Positions 61,415-64,000 of a stretch of 64,000 bases of DNA are shown in pieces. Under the pieces are notes generated by a model. The model saw only the letters and a list, made by a program, of their open reading frames with translations, was not told the DNA's origin and made no database searches. This DNA is from CAWDPQ01 sp049642465 (GTDB lineage Bacteria > Acidobacteriota > Vicinamibacteria > Vicinamibacterales > 2-12-FULL-66-21). A program made the position numbers and the translations under genes. The stretch spans positions 36,294 to 100,293 of the forward strand of contig JBAROV010000247.1 of the NCBI GenBank assembly GCA_049642465.1, in the 5' to 3' direction. The stretch's first letter is position 1, and every line of letters starts with the position of its first letter.

Positions 61415-61973
61415 TCTGACACTCGCCGACATCGAACAGCGCCGCGCCCAGCCGAGCGAGTCCGACGTCGCACTCGAGATGGACGAGGAAGCGTTCCGGG
61501 CGTTTTACGATCGGACGGCGCGAGTCCTCCACGCCTATCTGTCGCGAGTCACCGGTGATTCGCAGCTGGCCGACGACCTGTTGCAGGACACCTATTACCG
61601 CTTCCTTCGCGCCCGGACCGAGTACGAGAGCGAAGCGCACCGGCGCAACGCGTTGTTTCACATAGCCTCGAATCTCGTGCGCGATACATTCAGACGACGA
61701 CGGACGAGCCCTGCTGTCGTGGATGCGGCGGGGGTGGAATTGGGCGATGCCGCGTCCGGCCTCCGCACTGAACGGCGCACCGACGTTCGCCGGGCATTTG
61801 AACGGTTGCGCCCTCGCGATCGCGAACTGCTCTGGCTCGCGTACGCGCAGGGTTCCTCTCATCAGGAAATAGCGGACACACTTGGCCTGCAAACAGCCAG
61901 TATCAAGCTGCTGCTCTTCCGCGCCCGGCGCCGGCTTGCCGATCTGCTGCGAGGACATCGCCATGAATACTGA
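61407..61973 (+). CDS. ECF-type RNA polymerase sigma factor
   Basis: 188 residues. Region 2 contains DDLLQDTYYRFL and region 4 contains SHQEIADTLGLQTASIKLLLFRARRRL, the two domains of extracytoplasmic-function sigma factors, with no region 3. The ATG lies within the last codons of the preceding gene (8-base overlap), and the stop overlaps the anti-sigma gene by 11 bases. It probably directs transcription of an envelope-response regulon including its own operon. The exact ECF group cannot be given without a search. Confidence 0.93.
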   Translation: MRDLTLADIEQRRAQPSESDVALEMDEEAFRAFYDRTARVLHAYLSRVTGDSQLADDLLQDTYYRFLRARTEYESEAHRRNALFHIASNLVRDTFRRRRTSPAVVDAAGVELGDAASGLRTERRTDVRRAFERLRPRDRELLWLAYAQGSSHQEIADTLGLQTASIKLLLFRARRRLADLLRGHRHEY

Positions 61974-62475
61974 ATGCCTCCGCGAGCAGGACGTGATGGA
62001 CGCCGTGGCGTCCGGTCGATGGCCGGAACGAAGCGACGCCGAGCTTCGACACCACGTCGAGGGTTGCGGCATCTGCCAGGACGTGGCAGCCGTTTTCTCC
62101 GCGCTCTCCACCGAGCGGGACGAGGCCTGGGAGGCCGTCTCGGTGCCGGCGTCGAGTGTCGTGTGGTGGCGAGCCCAGATCCGCGCCCGCGAGGAAGCCG
62201 CTCGGGCGGCGGAACGGCCAATTGCCGTCACGCAAGGCATCGCAGTCGCGTGTCTCGTGGCTGCGGCGGTGGTGCTGATCCCGTTGGCATGGCCGTCGAT
62301 GAAATACAGCGCGGCAGCCGTGACCGGTACGATCGAGTGGATCGTGCCGCGTGCGGCGGCCGTGTCGAATGCATTTGCGCTCGTGACCGGGACGGCCTTG
62401 CCGATCCTACCGTTTGCGGCCGCGTCGCTCCTGCTCGCGCCGATCCTCTTGTATTACGCGCTCACCGAAGAATAG
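61963..62475 (+). CDS. Anti-sigma factor-like zinc-finger membrane protein
   Basis: 170 residues. The N-terminal HHVEGCGICQD is the HxxxCxxC zinc-binding anti-sigma motif (zf-HC2 / ASD). Two or three hydrophobic segments (about 88-108, 114-133, 140-168) follow, so it would hold the sigma factor at the inner membrane until a signal arrives. GAGG is eight bases before the ATG. Its 3' end overlaps the convergent amidohydrolase by 14 bases. The extra transmembrane segments distinguish it from single-pass RseA-type anti-sigmas. Confidence 0.85.
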   Translation: MNTECLREQDVMDAVASGRWPERSDAELRHHVEGCGICQDVAAVFSALSTERDEAWEAVSVPASSVVWWRAQIRAREEAARAAERPIAVTQGIAVACLVAAAVVLIPLAWPSMKYSAAAVTGTIEWIVPRAAAVSNAFALVTGTALPILPFAAASLLLAPILLYYALTEE

Positions 62476-64000
62476 CCGGCGACTGTGGTCTGTTCGCCTT
62501 CGGCGTCTTCTCGTCACCGTGACGCAGGACCTGCCCGGGTTTGGCGCCGGTATGTTCTCCGTTGCGCACGACGAGCGCACCGTTCACGAATACGTAGGGA
62601 ATGCCTTGCGCGAATCCGTGAGGACGCTCGAAGGTGGCCGTGTCCTGAACCGTCGCCGGATCGAAGACCGTGATGTCTGCGTAATTTCCCACCGCCAGCT
62701 TGCCGCGCTGCGGAAATCCGAAGTGCTCCGCTGGAAGCGACGTCATCTTCCGAATCGCCTCCGCAAGTGAGATCACCCTGCGACGTCGGACGTACTCGCC
62801 GAGAACCCGCGCCGCATTGCCGTAGCCTCGTGGATGTGGCGTTCCCTCTCCGGGAGACAAGATTCCGCTGTCAGATGCAAAAGCCACCAGAGGGTGCCGC
62901 ATGATTCGCTCAACGTCGGAATCCGACATGAAGTGATAGACCATGCCCGCCCCGCCATTCAACATGATGCGCCGTGCAGCTTCGAACTGCGCGTCAACAG
63001 AATCCGATCCTTCCAGCTTCGCCGCAACCAGCTTCATGGATAGACCGTTGAGCGACGGGTCCGCCCGATGTGAAGCCACGACTGCAAATGACAGATCCGA
63101 CAGACCGCGCTCCGCGAGCAAGCCGCGTATTTCCTGCTTGATTTTGGCCCATGTCGGAGGGTCGTTCAGCCGCGCAGCCATCTGATCGCGACCGCCTTCG
63201 AGAACCCAGGCCGGAAATCGGATGCCGAGCGTGGAACTTGCCGCGGTATACGCATATTGATCCGCGGCAATGACAGTTCCCTTTTTGCGCGCTGCGTCGA
63301 TGAGGGCCAGCGCCTTTTCGCTCGCTCCCCAACGATTGGGACTATCCACCTTGAGATGCGACACCTGAATGCGACAGCCAGCGGCCTCGCCAACGCGGAT
63401 CGTCTCGTCGACGGATTGTTCGAGGGCCGTCCCTTCGTTGCGCATGTGCGAAGCGTACACACCGCCGGCATTGCCGGCGATCCTGGCGAGAATGATCAGT
63501 TCCGGCGTTGCGGCGTATGTGCCGGGCACGTACTGGAGTCCCGTCGAGAATCCCACGGCACCATCCGTCATCCCCCGCCAGACCAGCGACCGCATTTTCT
63601 CGAGTTCTGAAATCGCCGGCAGCCGGTTCGCGGTACCCATCACGGCGCCTCGAACCGTGTTGTGGCCGATGAAGGTGGCGAAGTTCACCGACGCGCCGGT
63701 CTGCTCGATTTCCGCGAGTGCCTCGCCAACGTCGAGCGCAGACGTTCCACAATTGCCCGCCACAATCGTCGTGACACCCATGCGGACGAAGTTCTCCGCG
63801 CGTGGCTGCTTCGCGAGGTCGTCGGCATGCGTATGGACGTCGATGAAGCCCGGAGCCACCGTCAATCCGGTAGCTTGAATTGACTCCTGCGCATCACCGG
63901 GACGGATCTTGCCGATTGCGGCAATGCGTCCGCTTCTGATCCCCACGTCAGCGCGTCTTGCCGGCGATCCGGTTCCGTCGATCACCATGCCGCCAACGAT
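62462..64000 (-). CDS. N-acyl-D-amino-acid deacylase-like amidohydrolase (5' truncated)
   Basis: The frame is open to the window end (residues IVGG precede the ATG at 63988), so the N-terminus lies outside. It has the amidohydrolase signatures GFIDVHTHADD (metal His pair), NCGTSA, ASHMRNEG, VSHLKVDS, and the late catalytic Asp in FASDSG, plus a C-terminal beta sandwich (VGNYADITVFD). The family removes acyl groups from N-acyl-D-amino acids or related ureido compounds. At least 512 residues are present, about the normal family length. No partner gene is visible. Confidence 0.9.
   Translation of the reverse strand: MVGGMVIDGTGSPARRADVGIRSGRIAAIGKIRPGDAQESIQATGLTVAPGFIDVHTHADDLAKQPRAENFVRMGVTTIVAGNCGTSALDVGEALAEIEQTGASVNFATFIGHNTVRGAVMGTANRLPAISELEKMRSLVWRGMTDGAVGFSTGLQYVPGTYAATPELIILARIAGNAGGVYASHMRNEGTALEQSVDETIRVGEAAGCRIQVSHLKVDSPNRWGASEKALALIDAARKKGTVIAADQYAYTAASSTLGIRFPAWVLEGGRDQMAARLNDPPTWAKIKQEIRGLLAERGLSDLSFAVVASHRADPSLNGLSMKLVAAKLEGSDSVDAQFEAARRIMLNGGAGMVYHFMSDSDVERIMRHPLVAFASDSGILSPGEGTPHPRGYGNAARVLGEYVRRRRVISLAEAIRKMTSLPAEHFGFPQRGKLAVGNYADITVFDPATVQDTATFERPHGFAQGIPYVFVNGALVVRNGEHTGAKPGQVLRHGDEKTPKANRPQSPAILR

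Overview
The window comes from a high-GC bacterium, most likely an acidobacterium of the Vicinamibacteria type. The support is a C-terminal piece of an acidobacterial 'VWFA-related' protein at the left edge, two very large Oar-like TonB-dependent receptors with an N-terminal carboxypeptidase-regulatory-like domain, six secreted PQQ-like beta-propeller proteins, PEGA, PD40 and TonB/TPR envelope proteins, and intergenic regions full of degenerate word-like repeats. I recognise 48 protein-coding genes, two of them cut by the window edges. I see no tRNA, rRNA, CRISPR array, phage or intact insertion sequence. Assignment to this group rests on recognised families, not on a database search.

Layout. 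1-9 kb holds housekeeping genes: a ZIP metal transporter, a BON-domain periplasmic protein, DNA polymerase I (polA), pcnB and an OmpR-type two-component pair. 9.4-20.7 kb is a long minus-strand run: a PEGA pseudokinase, a TonB/TPR protein, an HTH-TM-PD40 protein, an M23 peptidase, DUF1015, serA, serC, an acyl-lipid desaturase, then the histidine kinase and response regulator. 21-34.4 kb is secretion-rich: an M28 peptidase, a GT-C-like membrane protein, a TonB receptor and four PQQ-like propellers, three of them in a tight operon. 34.4-43 kb holds an MFS transporter divergent from an iron alcohol dehydrogenase, a DUF3311/SSS symporter pair, a second TonB receptor and an EamA-like protein between repeat clusters. 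43-54.8 kb is a minus-strand run: aminotransferase, PaaK/LuxE-like ligase, acylating-type aldehyde dehydrogenase, propeller, GT4 glycosyltransferase, ABC ATPase, FtsX permease, propeller. 54.8-64 kb has DinB, Gfo/Idh/MocA, a glycosidase-like protein, SDR, a coupled dehydratase/aminotransferase pair, an ECF sigma/anti-sigma operon and a D-aminoacylase-type amidohydrolase.

How genes may work together. SerA and SerC give two steps of serine synthesis, with DUF1015 upstream. The ligase and aldehyde dehydrogenase look like an activate-then-reduce carboxylate pathway resembling LuxE/LuxC. The PEGA pseudokinase and the HTH-PD40 protein look like paralogous remnants of transmembrane Ser/Thr kinases turned into envelope sensors. 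Several genes have a -10-like hexamer 6-9 nt before the start codon and no Shine-Dalgarno sequence, which suggests leaderless transcripts. The intergenic DNA carries at least eight distinct repeat families, the most unusual large-scale signal in the window.
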